Part shown: positions 1 through 7,986 of the stretch, piece after piece
How positions within the stretch are numbered: the first letter of the stretch is position 1
Layout of the letters: every line of letters begins with the position of its first letter
Origin: Anderseniella sp051010195
GTDB lineage: Bacteria > Pseudomonadota > Alphaproteobacteria > Rhizobiales > Aestuariivirgaceae
Direction of reading: 5' to 3'
Assembly: GCA_051010195.1 (NCBI GenBank)
Contig: JBPCVV010000086.1
Span: forward strand, 1-35,870
DNA: 35,870 bases
The notes under the pieces: model-generated
Database searches by the model: none
The model's input: the letters and a program-made list of their open reading frames with translations, nothing else
Told to the model about the DNA's origin: nothing
Position numbers and translations under genes: made by a program

Positions 1-78
1 CTGGTCAGCCTGAAGGGCAATAGCGGGCTGGGGTTGAGGATTGCCGGCAGATATCCCAGTGCGCTGGAGGTGAGCTAG
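1..78 (+). CDS. C-terminal end of a CDS, probably chorismate mutase (partial)
   Basis: An open frame runs from the first base to a TAG at 76-78 and encodes 25 residues ending in GRYPSALEVS. The stop lies two bases before the aminotransferase start, so the two genes look translationally linked. In many alphaproteobacteria a chorismate mutase gene precedes a hisC-type aminotransferase and a tyrC-type dehydrogenase, and the tail fits what I recall of that family. The identity is inferred mainly from gene order because the catalytic part is outside the window. Confidence 0.45.
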   Translation: MVSLKGNSGLGLRIAGRYPSALEVS

Positions 79-80
79 CC

Positions 81-1184
81 ATGAGTGACGCAAAAGACAG
101 GCCGCGCCCGCGCGACGGTATCCTCGACATTGCCGCCTATGTGCCCGGCAAATCCGGCGGGTCGGGGCAGGGCAAGGTCCACAAGCTGTCGTCGAACGAG
201 TCGCCGCTCGGGCCCAGTCCAGCAGCCATGCAGGCCTATGCGGACTGCATGCAGGACCTGGCGCTATATCCCGACGGCGGGTCGGGTGCGCTGCGCGAGG
301 CCCTGGCGGAGGCCCATGGCATCAACCCGGCCAACATCGTGTGTGGTGCGGGCTCGGATGAATTGCTGCAACTGCTGGCCAGCGGTTACCTGCAGCCGGG
401 TGATGAGGCCATTCATACCGAGCATGGATTTCTGGTTTACCCGATTGTCATTCGGGCCAATGGTGCGACACCGGTGGTGGTGGCCGAGAGCAACCTCACG
501 GCTGATGTGGATGCAATCCTTGACGCGGTGACCCCTCGCACCCGACTGGTCTTTCTGGCCAATCCAAACAATCCGACAGGGACGTATGTCAGCTTTGACG
601 AGGTCAAACGGCTGCACGCCGGGCTGCCTGCAGACTGTCTGCTGGTGATCGATGCCGCCTATGCCGAGTATGTCCGCCGCAATGACTATGAAGCCGGGAT
701 GGAGCTGGTTTCAACCTCGAAGAACGTGGTCATGACGCGGACATTCTCCAAGGCCTACGGGCTGGCCGGATTGCGGCTGGGATGGGCCTATTGCCCGGCC
801 AATGTGGCGGATGTGCTGAACCGTATTCGCGGACCGTTCAATGTGTCCATGCCGGCCATTGCTGCCGGAGCGGCTGCCATTCGCGATGCCGGGCATCTGG
901 CAAAGGCCGTGGAGCACAACGACTCTTGGCTGCCGAAAGTGACTTCGGCGGTTGAGGCGATGGGCCTGAACGTCATACCGAGTGCCGGCAATTTCGTGCT
1001 GGTTCAGTTTCCGCCGGATGGTTCCAGAACGGCGGCGGCTGCAGATGCGTATCTGGCGTCAAACAATGTGATTGTGCGGCGCATGGATGCGTACGGATTG
1101 CCTGGTGCCCTGCGGGTATCGATTGGTGACGAGGCGGGGTGCAACGCCTTTGTCGATGCACTTCGCTCGTTCATGGCGGATTGA
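81..1184 (+). CDS. hisC: Histidinol-phosphate / aromatic aminotransferase (HisC family)
   Basis: This 367-residue protein is a fold-type I PLP aminotransferase of the HisC family, normal in length. Visible landmarks are the SSNESPLGPSP substrate-loop region near residue 37, the GAGSDE cofactor-phosphate motif near 90, the NPNNPTG motif near 160, and TRTFSKAYGLAGLRLG containing the PLP lysine at K224. HisC enzymes transaminate histidinol phosphate, and alphaproteobacterial copies often also act on prephenate or phenylpyruvate. The position between a probable chorismate mutase end and a prephenate dehydrogenase favours a role in tyrosine/phenylalanine synthesis, possibly alongside histidine. 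The start is well supported by GGAGGTGA at 67-74, about six bases ahead of the ATG. The dehydrogenase gene follows after six bases, implying one operon. Confidence 0.93.
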   Translation: MSDAKDRPRPRDGILDIAAYVPGKSGGSGQGKVHKLSSNESPLGPSPAAMQAYADCMQDLALYPDGGSGALREALAEAHGINPANIVCGAGSDELLQLLASGYLQPGDEAIHTEHGFLVYPIVIRANGATPVVVAESNLTADVDAILDAVTPRTRLVFLANPNNPTGTYVSFDEVKRLHAGLPADCLLVIDAAYAEYVRRNDYEAGMELVSTSKNVVMTRTFSKAYGLAGLRLGWAYCPANVADVLNRIRGPFNVSMPAIAAGAAAIRDAGHLAKAVEHNDSWLPKVTSAVEAMGLNVIPSAGNFVLVQFPPDGSRTAAAADAYLASNNVIVRRMDAYGLPGALRVSIGDEAGCNAFVDALRSFMAD

Positions 1185-1190
1185 CCGGGC

Positions 1191-2135
1191 ATGGCATTTG
1201 AACCGTTTGAAAAAGTCGCCCTGATCGGCCTGGGCCTGATCGGCTCTTCACTGTCTCACATCATGCGGCGGGAAAAATTGGCCAGGTCGATATCCGGCCA
1301 TGCCCGGTCTGCCGCAACCCGTGACCGTGCCATGGAACTTGGCCTGACCGATACCATGCATGAGCACGTAGCAGATGCGGTGCACGATGCGGACCTGGTG
1401 GTGCTGTGCGTGCCGGTCGGCGCGTGCGGCCCGGTCGCTGAGGCGATCAGTTCAGCGCTGAAGGAAGGCGCGATTGTCACTGATGTAGGCTCGGTGAAAT
1501 CGGCGGTCATCCGGGAAGTGTCGCCGCATATTCCGGACAATGTCCACTTTGTGCCCGGTCATCCGATTGCCGGTACGGAGTATTCCGGCCCGGATTCCGG
1601 ATTTGCCTCCCTGTTTGAAAATCGCTGGTGCATCCTCACCCCGCCGGATGGCACCGATGAGGGTGCGGTCTCGCGGCTGACCGCGTTCTGGCAGGCGTGC
1701 GGTTCCGATGTCGATGTGATGGAGGCCGACCATCATGACCGGGTCTTGAGTATCACGTCTCACCTGCCGCAACTGATTGCGTTCAATATCGTCACAACGG
1801 CTGCAGATCTTGAAGAGGTGACCCAGCAGGAGGTCATCAAGTATTCCGCCGGGGGGTTCAGGGATTTTACCCGCCTTGCTGCGTCGGACCCGACCATGTG
1901 GCGCGATGTCTACCTGAACAACAAGCAGGCCGTGCTGGAATTGCTGGGCCGGTTTTCGGAAGACATGTCGGCCCTGCAAAGGGCAATCCGCTGGGGCGAT
2001 GGCGACATGCTGTTCGACACCTTCACACGGGCGCGGGGTATTCGTCAGCGTATTATCGAGGCGGGGCAGGATACGGACGAGCCGGACTTTGGACGCGGAT
2101 CCCAGCATAGCGAGTCGGTTGACGACAAGGATTGA
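1191..2135 (+). CDS. tyrC: Prephenate/arogenate (cyclohexadienyl) dehydrogenase
   Basis: This 314-residue protein starts with a Rossmann NAD(P)-binding motif, GLGLIGSSL at residues 13-21, followed by LVVLCVPVG and the conserved HPIAGTEYSG segment near residue 123, which is typical of TyrA-family dehydrogenases. The C-terminal helical part holds the SHLPQLIAF motif and the GGFRDFTRLAASDP segment. The enzyme oxidatively decarboxylates prephenate and/or arogenate on the way to tyrosine; which substrate it prefers cannot be read from the sequence. There is no fused chorismate mutase or ACT domain. It is the last gene of the plus-strand operon and converges on the DUF2125 gene with only two bases between their stops. 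Confidence 0.93.
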   Translation: MAFEPFEKVALIGLGLIGSSLSHIMRREKLARSISGHARSAATRDRAMELGLTDTMHEHVADAVHDADLVVLCVPVGACGPVAEAISSALKEGAIVTDVGSVKSAVIREVSPHIPDNVHFVPGHPIAGTEYSGPDSGFASLFENRWCILTPPDGTDEGAVSRLTAFWQACGSDVDVMEADHHDRVLSITSHLPQLIAFNIVTTAADLEEVTQQEVIKYSAGGFRDFTRLAASDPTMWRDVYLNNKQAVLELLGRFSEDMSALQRAIRWGDGDMLFDTFTRARGIRQRIIEAGQDTDEPDFGRGSQHSESVDDKD

Positions 2136-2137
2136 GT

Positions 2138-2950
2138 CTAATCTGATCCGGTGACGGCAAACGGTCCCCAGTACCAGGTCTGATCCTTCAGTTGTATAGG
2201 CAGCTTGTTGTCGTTGGCTTTCAGCAACGGGTTGATTATCGTCCGGGCGGCGTTCATTTCTGCATCACCCAGGTCTGCCAGGTATTGTACGATCCAGATG
2301 GCGTCGAGATATTCGGACGGCTCCGAAAGAAGATCGAAACTTCCTTGCCTGGGCATCTCGTTGTCGAGGGTGCCGGTAATCTTGAAACTGTCAAGCTGGG
2401 CCTTTTCGGTGGACAGGCCAGACAGGGTGACGGCGAGGTCGAGGCGTTTGGAATCTGCTGCCGGGCGCAGATGGGCATCAGTCTTGGCAACCGTGAGCTG
2501 CCTGCTGCCGACAAGTGTTAGCGTCTGGTTCTCTGCCAGCAGGGAGGCCAGGGCCAGATTGCCGTCCTTGACGCGATAAGAAAAGCGTACCGGGTCTCCA
2601 GCAATTTTTGTGTCATCTACCCTCACCGGTCCGAACAGGGCGCCGATAATGTGGTTAGCATTCCACGCCTGGCCGATCAGGCGCAGCTTGTCGGCTTTCA
2701 GACTACGGCCTGACAGATCGGTGCTTACGCCGGTACAATCGAAATGAATGCGAAACGGGTAGCCGCCCCAGCTGCGCTCATCACATTTCAGGCTGAGGTG
2801 AGTTGCCTCAAGGGTTGCAAGCCTCTGCTTGGCTTTGCCTAAGGCGATGTACCAGTAGACACTCCAGGCAAGCGCGATGCACAAAAAGATGATGAGGGGA
2901 GCCATCATTTTCAGGGGTGAAATGCGTTTAATATCTAGCGGGTTGTTCAT
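2138..2950 (-). CDS. DUF2125 family membrane-anchored protein
   Basis: This 270-residue protein has one N-terminal membrane segment (about residues 15-38, MMAPLIIFLCIALAWSVYWY), after which the chain looks periplasmic. The body is beta-rich with the pattern GYPFRIHFDCTGV around residues 58-70 and LTVAKTDAHLRP further on, which fits the DUF2125 family of alphaproteobacteria. The function of that family is not known. The gene ends two bases from the tyrC stop and is divergent from the gamma-glutamylcyclotransferase gene with a 124-bp shared promoter region. This placement beside tyrC and a cyclotransferase is, as far as I recall, common in Hyphomicrobiales. Confidence 0.8.
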   Translation of the reverse strand: MNNPLDIKRISPLKMMAPLIIFLCIALAWSVYWYIALGKAKQRLATLEATHLSLKCDERSWGGYPFRIHFDCTGVSTDLSGRSLKADKLRLIGQAWNANHIIGALFGPVRVDDTKIAGDPVRFSYRVKDGNLALASLLAENQTLTLVGSRQLTVAKTDAHLRPAADSKRLDLAVTLSGLSTEKAQLDSFKITGTLDNEMPRQGSFDLLSEPSEYLDAIWIVQYLADLGDAEMNAARTIINPLLKANDNKLPIQLKDQTWYWGPFAVTGSD

Positions 2951-3074
2951 GGCACCGGGATCGGGAGTTTTAGATGGTTGAGTGTTTGATTCTCTGGCAA
3001 TTTACCATGCTGTCTGGCAAACCGGAAAGAAGGTCTCAGCTATGCAGCAAGACGAATGAATATTTGGTAAGCAG

Positions 3075-3623
3075 ATGAGCGTGGATTTTTGGGTGTTTGG
3101 GTACGGGTCGCTGATGTGGCGGCCGGGTTTTGAGTTTGAAGAAAGCCGCGGTGCCGTCATGCACGGTGTTCACCGCCGGCTGTGCATCTATTCGCATGTG
3201 CATCGCGGAACACCCGATAAACCCGGCATGGTGCTGGGGCTTGACCGTGGCGGATCGTGCAGGGGGATCGGGTACCGAGTGGCAGGCAGCAGGCGTGATG
3301 ACACTATTGCCTACCTGCGCGAGCGCGAACAGGTGACGATGATCTACAAGGAACGCTGGCGTGACATGCTGGTTGAGCGCGACGGAACGGCCCACAAGGT
3401 GAATGCGCTGGTCTACCTGGTTGACCAGGACCATGTGCAATATGCGGGGAAAAGATCGGCTGAGGACCTGTTACCATTTGTCCTGCAGGGACACGGCGTT
3501 GGCGGGCCATGTATCGACTATATTGCCTCAACCCTGGACCATATCGAGGAACTGGGGTTCGAGGACAGGCACCTTTCAGAGGTGCTGGCGCTGGCCCGGG
3601 ACAGTTCAGGCAGCCATGTCTGA
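3075..3623 (+). CDS. Gamma-glutamylcyclotransferase, ChaC-like
   Basis: This 182-residue protein belongs to the gamma-glutamylcyclotransferase fold, ChaC-like subgroup. The diagnostic VFGYGSLMWRPGF occurs at residues 7-19, and the following RRLCIYSHVHRGTPDKPG matches the ChaC pattern. Family members release 5-oxoproline from gamma-glutamyl peptides, in ChaC proteins specifically from glutathione, so a role in glutathione turnover is likely but inferred. The ATG has only a weak ribosome-binding site. Its last 18 bases overlap, tail to tail, the 3' end of the SOS-box gene on the other strand. Confidence 0.88.
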   Translation: MSVDFWVFGYGSLMWRPGFEFEESRGAVMHGVHRRLCIYSHVHRGTPDKPGMVLGLDRGGSCRGIGYRVAGSRRDDTIAYLREREQVTMIYKERWRDMLVERDGTAHKVNALVYLVDQDHVQYAGKRSAEDLLPFVLQGHGVGGPCIDYIASTLDHIEELGFEDRHLSEVLALARDSSGSHV

Positions 3624-4034
3624 AAACAACGGCAGCGGTGCTTGAACGAACCGGCTGGTATCGCGGGCGGGCAGGGGACGGCAAACAGACGGCGCATCGG
3701 CTGCCTCCAGTTCAAGAGAGGCGGCGAGATCATCATACACACGTGCCGTCTGGCTCTCGTCACCGGCCAACAGATGCACGTGAATTTCACAGGCACCGTC
3801 GGTCATCTCCGTCGGCAGCGGGAAATCCCACAAAGGTGAAAACCGTCCCATGCGCACCGGCACCCGTGCGCCGCTTTCAAGCCGCTGGACCATGACATAG
3901 ATGGCACCCGGTAATGGCGGGCAGGTATCGATGCTGTAAACCGAATGGATATAACGCTTGCCGGACAATCCGGTCCAGAACCAGAATCTGTCACTGAACT
4001 CGTTTTCCAGTTCGGCACTCGCGCTGAAACCCAT
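3606..4034 (-). CDS. Uncharacterised protein under a predicted LexA/SOS promoter
   Basis: I do not recognise this family. The 142-residue reading starts at an ATG preceded by AACAGGAGAAAAGCC, a strong ribosome-binding site; a start 14 codons upstream is possible but would place the operator inside the gene. The protein is soluble, with no signal peptide or membrane segment. It has aromatic-rich conserved-looking stretches (FWFWTGLSGKRYIHSVYSI; GRFSPLWDFPLP). The C-terminus reads VQAPLPLFSDMAA, and its LPLF resembles the core of the QLxLF beta-clamp binding motif, although the glutamine is displaced. The gene lies 75 bp downstream of nrdJ on the same strand but has its own promoter overlapped by a GTTC-N7-GTTC box. 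A role in the DNA-damage response is inferred from that operator only. Confidence 0.75.
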   Translation of the reverse strand: MGFSASAELENEFSDRFWFWTGLSGKRYIHSVYSIDTCPPLPGAIYVMVQRLESGARVPVRMGRFSPLWDFPLPTEMTDGACEIHVHLLAGDESQTARVYDDLAASLELEAADAPSVCRPLPARDTSRFVQAPLPLFSDMAA

Positions 4035-4059
4035 GGCTTTTCTCCTGTTCTCTTGATGA

Positions 4060-4074
4060 GAACAAAAGTAGAAC
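4060..4074 (-). promoter_or_regulatory. LexA (SOS) box, alphaproteobacterial type
   Basis: On the minus strand this reads GTTCTACTTTTGTTC, an exact match to the GTTC-N7-GTTC operator known for alphaproteobacterial LexA. It covers the predicted -10 hexamer of the downstream gene, where a repressor would block polymerase. Further GTTC/GAAC half-sites flank it at 4047-4050 and 4080-4083, forming two perfect palindromes (GTTCTC-TTGAT-GAGAAC at 4047-4063 and GAACA-AAA-TGTTC at 4071-4083), so more than one dimer could bind. Confidence 0.75.
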
Positions 4075-4093
4075 AAAATGTTCTTCAGGTCAA
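4065..4093 (-). promoter_or_regulatory. Sigma-70 type promoter of the SOS-box gene
   Basis: On the minus strand a -35 TTGACC (4088-4093) is followed by a 17-bp spacer and a -10 TACTTT (4065-4070). The spacing is ideal and transcription would start near 4058, giving a leader of about 24 nt that contains the GGAG ribosome-binding site. The LexA box lies across the -10. Confidence 0.6.
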
Positions 4094-4109
4094 GATGAAA
4101 AGTGCCGGA

Positions 4110-6452
4110 TCAACCGCATTTTGAGTATCCGCAGGACATGCAGGTGGCGCACCCTTCCTGGAAAATCATGGAAAATTCGCCGCATTTTGGACATTGCGGG
4201 CCAGAGGGCCTCGTGTCATCGCCCACTGCCAGGCGCTCAACATCGAGTGTGGCCGGATCTGTACCCGACAGGCTCTTTACGTCCTTCAGGAATCCGGTCG
4301 CCAGCATGTGTTTTTCGATGACGCCACCAATGGCAGCCAGCAGTGAAGGGACGTAACGGCCTTCCATCCAGTGGCCGCCGCGCGGATCGAACACCGCTTT
4401 CAGTTCCTCGACAACGAAAGACACGTCGCCACCGCGCCTGAACACCGCAGAGATCATGCGGGTCAGTGCCACGGTCCAGGCATAGTGCTCCATGTTCTTC
4501 GAGTTGATGAAGATTTCAAACGGCCGCCTGCGGTCATTTTCGATGATGTCGTTGAGCGTGATGTATATGGCGTGATCGCTGTCACCCCATTTCAGCTTGT
4601 AGGTAAAGCCGGGCAGGACGGGGTCGCGGTCCAGCGGCTGGCGCATATAGAAGATGCCGGCTTTATTGTTGCCAACCGGTGCGGCGGGTGCTTCGAGTGG
4701 CAATGCAGTTTGCGTCTCTGGTGCCTCGTCGGTCTGGGTGTCGGACAGAACCGAGCCGGTAATCTCATTTGGCCGGTAGGTCGTGCATCCCTTCAGCCCT
4801 AAGTCCCAGGCTTCCATATACACATCGCTGAAATCTTCGAAAGAGATGTCCTGCGGGCAGTTGACGGTCTTGGAAATGGAGCTGTCGACATGGGCCTGCA
4901 GGGCGGCTTGCATGACCAGATGATCGCGCGGTGTGAGGTCTGCCGTGGTGACGAATGCATCGGGCAACTGCGCATCGTCGCCGCGCACTGCACGAAACGC
5001 CCGCAGCGCGTAGTCTTCAACCTCTTCAATACGATGACTGCCGTCCGGCTGCAGAACCTTGCGGTTGTACTTGAGGGAAAACACCGGCTCGACGCCGGAT
5101 GACACATTACCGGCAAACAGGGATATGGTGCCGGTCGGCGCGATGGACGTGAGCAGCGCATTGCGAATGCCATCTTTTCGAATTGCGCCGCGTACCCCGT
5201 CATCAAGATCACGGACATGGCCCGACGCCAGATATTCCTCCGCGTCGAAGAGCGGGAAAGCTCCTTTTTCCGCAGCAAGTGCGGCACTTGCCAGATAGGC
5301 AGCGCGCTCGATGGTCTGCATCCAGCTTTTCGCAGCGCTGGCCGCCTCATCCGATCCATAACGCAGCCCGCACATGGCAAGTGCATTGGCAAGCCCGGTG
5401 ACACCAAGGCCGATGCGCCGCTTAGCACTGGCCTCGGCCGCCTGTTCCGGCAGCGGATAGTTGGACACATCAACCACATTGTCGAGCATGCGCACGGCGA
5501 TGCCGGTGATGCGCCCAAGCTCCTTTACGTCCATCTGCGCAGCGTCGGAAAACGGTGTCGTCACCAGGCTGGCAAGATTGACCGAGCCAAGCAGGCAGGC
5601 GCCATAGGGCGGCAGCGGCTGCTCACCGCACGGATTGGTGGCGTGGATGGTTTCGCAGTAGGCGAGATTGTTGCGCGCATTTATCCGGTCAATGAAAATC
5701 ACGCCGGGCTCGGCATAGGCATAGGTTGCCTTCATGATCCTGTTCCACAGGTCACGGGCCCGGACGATCTTGAAGACGGTGCCGCCAAACACCAGCGACC
5801 AGTCCTCGTCCGCCTTTACCGCCGCCATGAACGGATCGGTGACCAGCACCGACAGGTTGAACATGCGCAGGCGTTGCGCCTCTTGCTTGGCGGCGATGAA
5901 ATTCTCGATGTCGGGATGATCACAGCGCATGGTCGCCATCATGGCACCGCGCCGCGACCCGGCCGACATGATGGTGCGGCACATGGCATCCCAGACGTCC
6001 ATGAAACTTAAGGGCCCGGAGGCATCCGCGCCGACGCCCCTGACCGGCGCGCCCTCGGGGCGAAGCGTTGAAAAGTCATGGCCGATGCCGCCACCCTGCT
6101 GCATGGTCAGCGCAGCTTCGCGCAATCCGTTGAAGATCGCGCCCATGTCATCGGCGATGGTGCCCATGACGAAGCAGTTGAACAGCGTCACATTGCGGTC
6201 GGTGCCGGCACCGGCGATAATCCGGCCTGCGGGGAGAAACTTGTAACCGGACATGAGCTCTGCAAAGGCATTCTCCCAGTGCGCTCTGACCTTTGGCTTT
6301 TCTGGTGCTGCCAGTGCCTTGGCGACACGGGCCCAGGTATCGTCCACCGTCTGATCCACAGGCGTGCCGTCCGGCGACTTGAAGCGGTACTTCATGTCCC
6401 AGATTTCGCGGGAAATCGGATCAAGTGCGGTTTCTGTCGTCACGATGGTCAC
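4110..6452 (-). CDS. nrdJ: Adenosylcobalamin-dependent (class II) ribonucleotide reductase
   Basis: This 780-residue protein is a class II ribonucleotide reductase, which makes deoxynucleotides using adenosylcobalamin as radical source. The N-terminal and barrel domains show QQGGGIGHDFSTLRP near residue 118, the NPCGEQPLPPYGACLLGSVNL active-site block with the radical-site cysteine near 275, and TVNCPQDISFEDF near 530. A TSCPD-like domain follows (about 615-700), and the tail carries CPKCG, CATC, CGYSKCG cysteine pairs that may serve in re-reduction of the active site. The start is a GTG at 6452 with a weak ribosome-binding site; no better start is visible. No class I or III reductase is seen in the window. 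The cobalamin adenosyltransferase at 23388 could provide its cofactor. Confidence 0.95.
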   Translation of the reverse strand: MTIVTTETALDPISREIWDMKYRFKSPDGTPVDQTVDDTWARVAKALAAPEKPKVRAHWENAFAELMSGYKFLPAGRIIAGAGTDRNVTLFNCFVMGTIADDMGAIFNGLREAALTMQQGGGIGHDFSTLRPEGAPVRGVGADASGPLSFMDVWDAMCRTIMSAGSRRGAMMATMRCDHPDIENFIAAKQEAQRLRMFNLSVLVTDPFMAAVKADEDWSLVFGGTVFKIVRARDLWNRIMKATYAYAEPGVIFIDRINARNNLAYCETIHATNPCGEQPLPPYGACLLGSVNLASLVTTPFSDAAQMDVKELGRITGIAVRMLDNVVDVSNYPLPEQAAEASAKRRIGLGVTGLANALAMCGLRYGSDEAASAAKSWMQTIERAAYLASAALAAEKGAFPLFDAEEYLASGHVRDLDDGVRGAIRKDGIRNALLTSIAPTGTISLFAGNVSSGVEPVFSLKYNRKVLQPDGSHRIEEVEDYALRAFRAVRGDDAQLPDAFVTTADLTPRDHLVMQAALQAHVDSSISKTVNCPQDISFEDFSDVYMEAWDLGLKGCTTYRPNEITGSVLSDTQTDEAPETQTALPLEAPAAPVGNNKAGIFYMRQPLDRDPVLPGFTYKLKWGDSDHAIYITLNDIIENDRRRPFEIFINSKNMEHYAWTVALTRMISAVFRRGGDVSFVVEELKAVFDPRGGHWMEGRYVPSLLAAIGGVIEKHMLATGFLKDVKSLSGTDPATLDVERLAVGDDTRPSGPQCPKCGEFSMIFQEGCATCMSCGYSKCG

Positions 6453-6481
6453 TCATTAAAGTCAACAGAGCGAGATAACAT

Positions 6482-6510
6482 CTCATATTTTCATGTTTTG
6501 TTCTATTCAA
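6482..6510 (-). promoter_or_regulatory. Possible nrdJ promoter
   Basis: In the AT-rich 75-bp gap between plsC and nrdJ, the minus strand has TTGAAT (6505-6510), a 17-bp spacer and TATGAG (6482-6487). I saw no clear NrdR box, LexA box or cobalamin riboswitch here. The assignment rests on hexamer match and position alone. Confidence 0.35.
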
Positions 6511-6527
6511 ATATACTTGCCGAACGG

Positions 6528-7253
6528 TTAAGCGGACCTGCCTTCCGCGCCCAGGCGGTCGGTTGCGCCTTCGATAGTTTCCTGCAGGCGGGCTGAGAAC
6601 TCTCTGCGGGCCAGGCCGGCTTCGATCGGCGGCAGGAACTCCACGATGATCGTGCCGGGCCGGCGGATGAACTGCCGCCTCGGCCAGTACAGGCCGGAAT
6701 TCAGCGCAAACGGGGTGCAGGGCACGCCGAGCTGCATGTAGAGCGCGGTGGCACCGGGCTTGTAGTCCGGCTGTGCGCCGGGTGCCATGCGGGTGCCCTC
6801 GGGAAAGATCAGGATCTGGCGGTCGTCGGTGACTGCCTGCTTGGCGTCGACAATCATCTTCTTCAGGGCGGACGGACCCGCTGCCCGGTCCACCGCGATC
6901 ATCTGGAACTTGAGACAGAACCAGCCGAACACGGGAATAAAGGTCAGTTCCCGTTTCAGCACCAGTGCGGGGTCTGCCATCAGGGGAAGCAGGGCAAATA
7001 TGTCCCAGGCGGACTGGTGCTTGCCGGCAAGCAGTCCACCTGTCTGCGGGATGTGCTGGAGGCCGCGAACCTCCATCTTCGTGCCGGTGATCAGCCTCAT
7101 CCACCACAGCGATGATCTAGCCCAGGTTTTCAGGGCGGCCATGGACCAGCTTCTCGGGGTGAACATGAACCAGAAGCCCAGCACCAGAAACAAGACCAGA
7201 TTGATGTAGAAGACCATATTGAACAGTAACGATCGAAACGCCAGCACACCCAT
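6528..7253 (-). CDS. plsC: 1-acyl-sn-glycerol-3-phosphate acyltransferase (PlsC family)
   Basis: This 241-residue membrane enzyme acylates lysophosphatidic acid to phosphatidic acid, the second acylation step of phospholipid synthesis. A hydrophobic N-terminus (about residues 6-32) is followed by the acyltransferase motif HQSAWD (H79, D84) and by FPEGTR near 153, both diagnostic of the PlsC superfamily. I chose the ATG at 7253 because GGGAGAA precedes it directly; a longer frame from 7334 would overlap the upstream gene and adds a non-conserved-looking stretch. It follows the YdcF-like gene on the same strand after 35 bases, probably in one transcript with ftsEX. Confidence 0.9.
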   Translation of the reverse strand: MGVLAFRSLLFNMVFYINLVLFLVLGFWFMFTPRSWSMAALKTWARSSLWWMRLITGTKMEVRGLQHIPQTGGLLAGKHQSAWDIFALLPLMADPALVLKRELTFIPVFGWFCLKFQMIAVDRAAGPSALKKMIVDAKQAVTDDRQILIFPEGTRMAPGAQPDYKPGATALYMQLGVPCTPFALNSGLYWPRRQFIRRPGTIIVEFLPPIEAGLARREFSARLQETIEGATDRLGAEGRSA

Positions 7254-7288
7254 TTCTCCCTTACCGCAACCGGATCGTTTCAACTCTG

Positions 7289-7912
7289 CTAGAGCAGCCG
7301 AGCCAGCAGGTATTTGACATATTCGCTGACCCAAAGCCGAAGCATTGAAAATGAAGGTGCAGGCTTTTCGGCACCGTTGCTGGTAACGGGATAGGCCACC
7401 AGTTCGACATTGGGCATGGCGCGCGAAAACTCAACAATGGCCCGCAGTATATGATAGTCGCTGGTCACCACCGCAATTTTCCTGAAACCGTGCCGGGTTG
7501 CCCATTCCGCGGCTTCTTCCGCGTTGCCACGGGTGTCCGGGGCGCGTTTGTCCAGGTCCACGCAGCACTTGAACAGGCTGGCTTCCGCCTCGGTAATGCG
7601 GCTCAGTTGCTGCGCGGTGGTTGCCGGGTAAACGCCGGAGATCAACAGGCGCTTGGCAACTTTCTGTTCCAGCAGGCGAACCGCCGCCGAAATACGTTCC
7701 GGCCCGCCGGTGAGTACTACAATCGCGTCCACCGATATGTCGGCGGGCCTGGCGATCTTGCGCGAGTGTTCGGTGAATGAGGCAAACCCGGCTGTTGCGA
7801 CAACAAGCACACACAATAGAATTCCCAGTCCGGTCCACCAGCCACCGGCACGCCCGGGCTGCGCACCGGGAAGATGCGCCTCAGTGCTGGATTTGCCGGA
7901 AGGATCAGACAT
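7289..7912 (-). CDS. YdcF/SanA-like (DUF218) membrane-anchored protein
   Basis: This 207-residue protein has one N-terminal membrane segment (about residues 26-46, WWTGLGILLCVLVVATAGF) and then a DUF218/YdcF-type Rossmann domain. Typical features are DAIVVLTGGPERI, LLISGVYP, and the TRGNAEEAAEWATRHGF and VVTSDYHILRA segments, which line the active-site cleft in this family. Relatives such as SanA, ElyC and YdcF influence envelope or peptidoglycan-precursor metabolism, but the precise reaction is unknown. The start at the ATG at 7912 is preferred over the in-frame TTG just before it. It sits 74 bases after ftsX on the same strand, a neighbourhood consistent with an envelope role. Confidence 0.85.
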   Translation of the reverse strand: MSDPSGKSSTEAHLPGAQPGRAGGWWTGLGILLCVLVVATAGFASFTEHSRKIARPADISVDAIVVLTGGPERISAAVRLLEQKVAKRLLISGVYPATTAQQLSRITEAEASLFKCCVDLDKRAPDTRGNAEEAAEWATRHGFRKIAVVTSDYHILRAIVEFSRAMPNVELVAYPVTSNGAEKPAPSFSMLRLWVSEYVKYLLARLL

Positions 7913-7986
7913 CAAAACATCACCGGGTCAAACAACGCTCATGCTGCTCCATGGATTTTCACGGCGCAACAAGGGTTTATGCCGTG

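Noticed and set aside
6453..6527. Search for a cobalamin riboswitch or NrdR box upstream of nrdJ
   Set aside because: The 75-bp gap is too short for a cobalamin riboswitch and shows no convincing NrdR palindrome pair.
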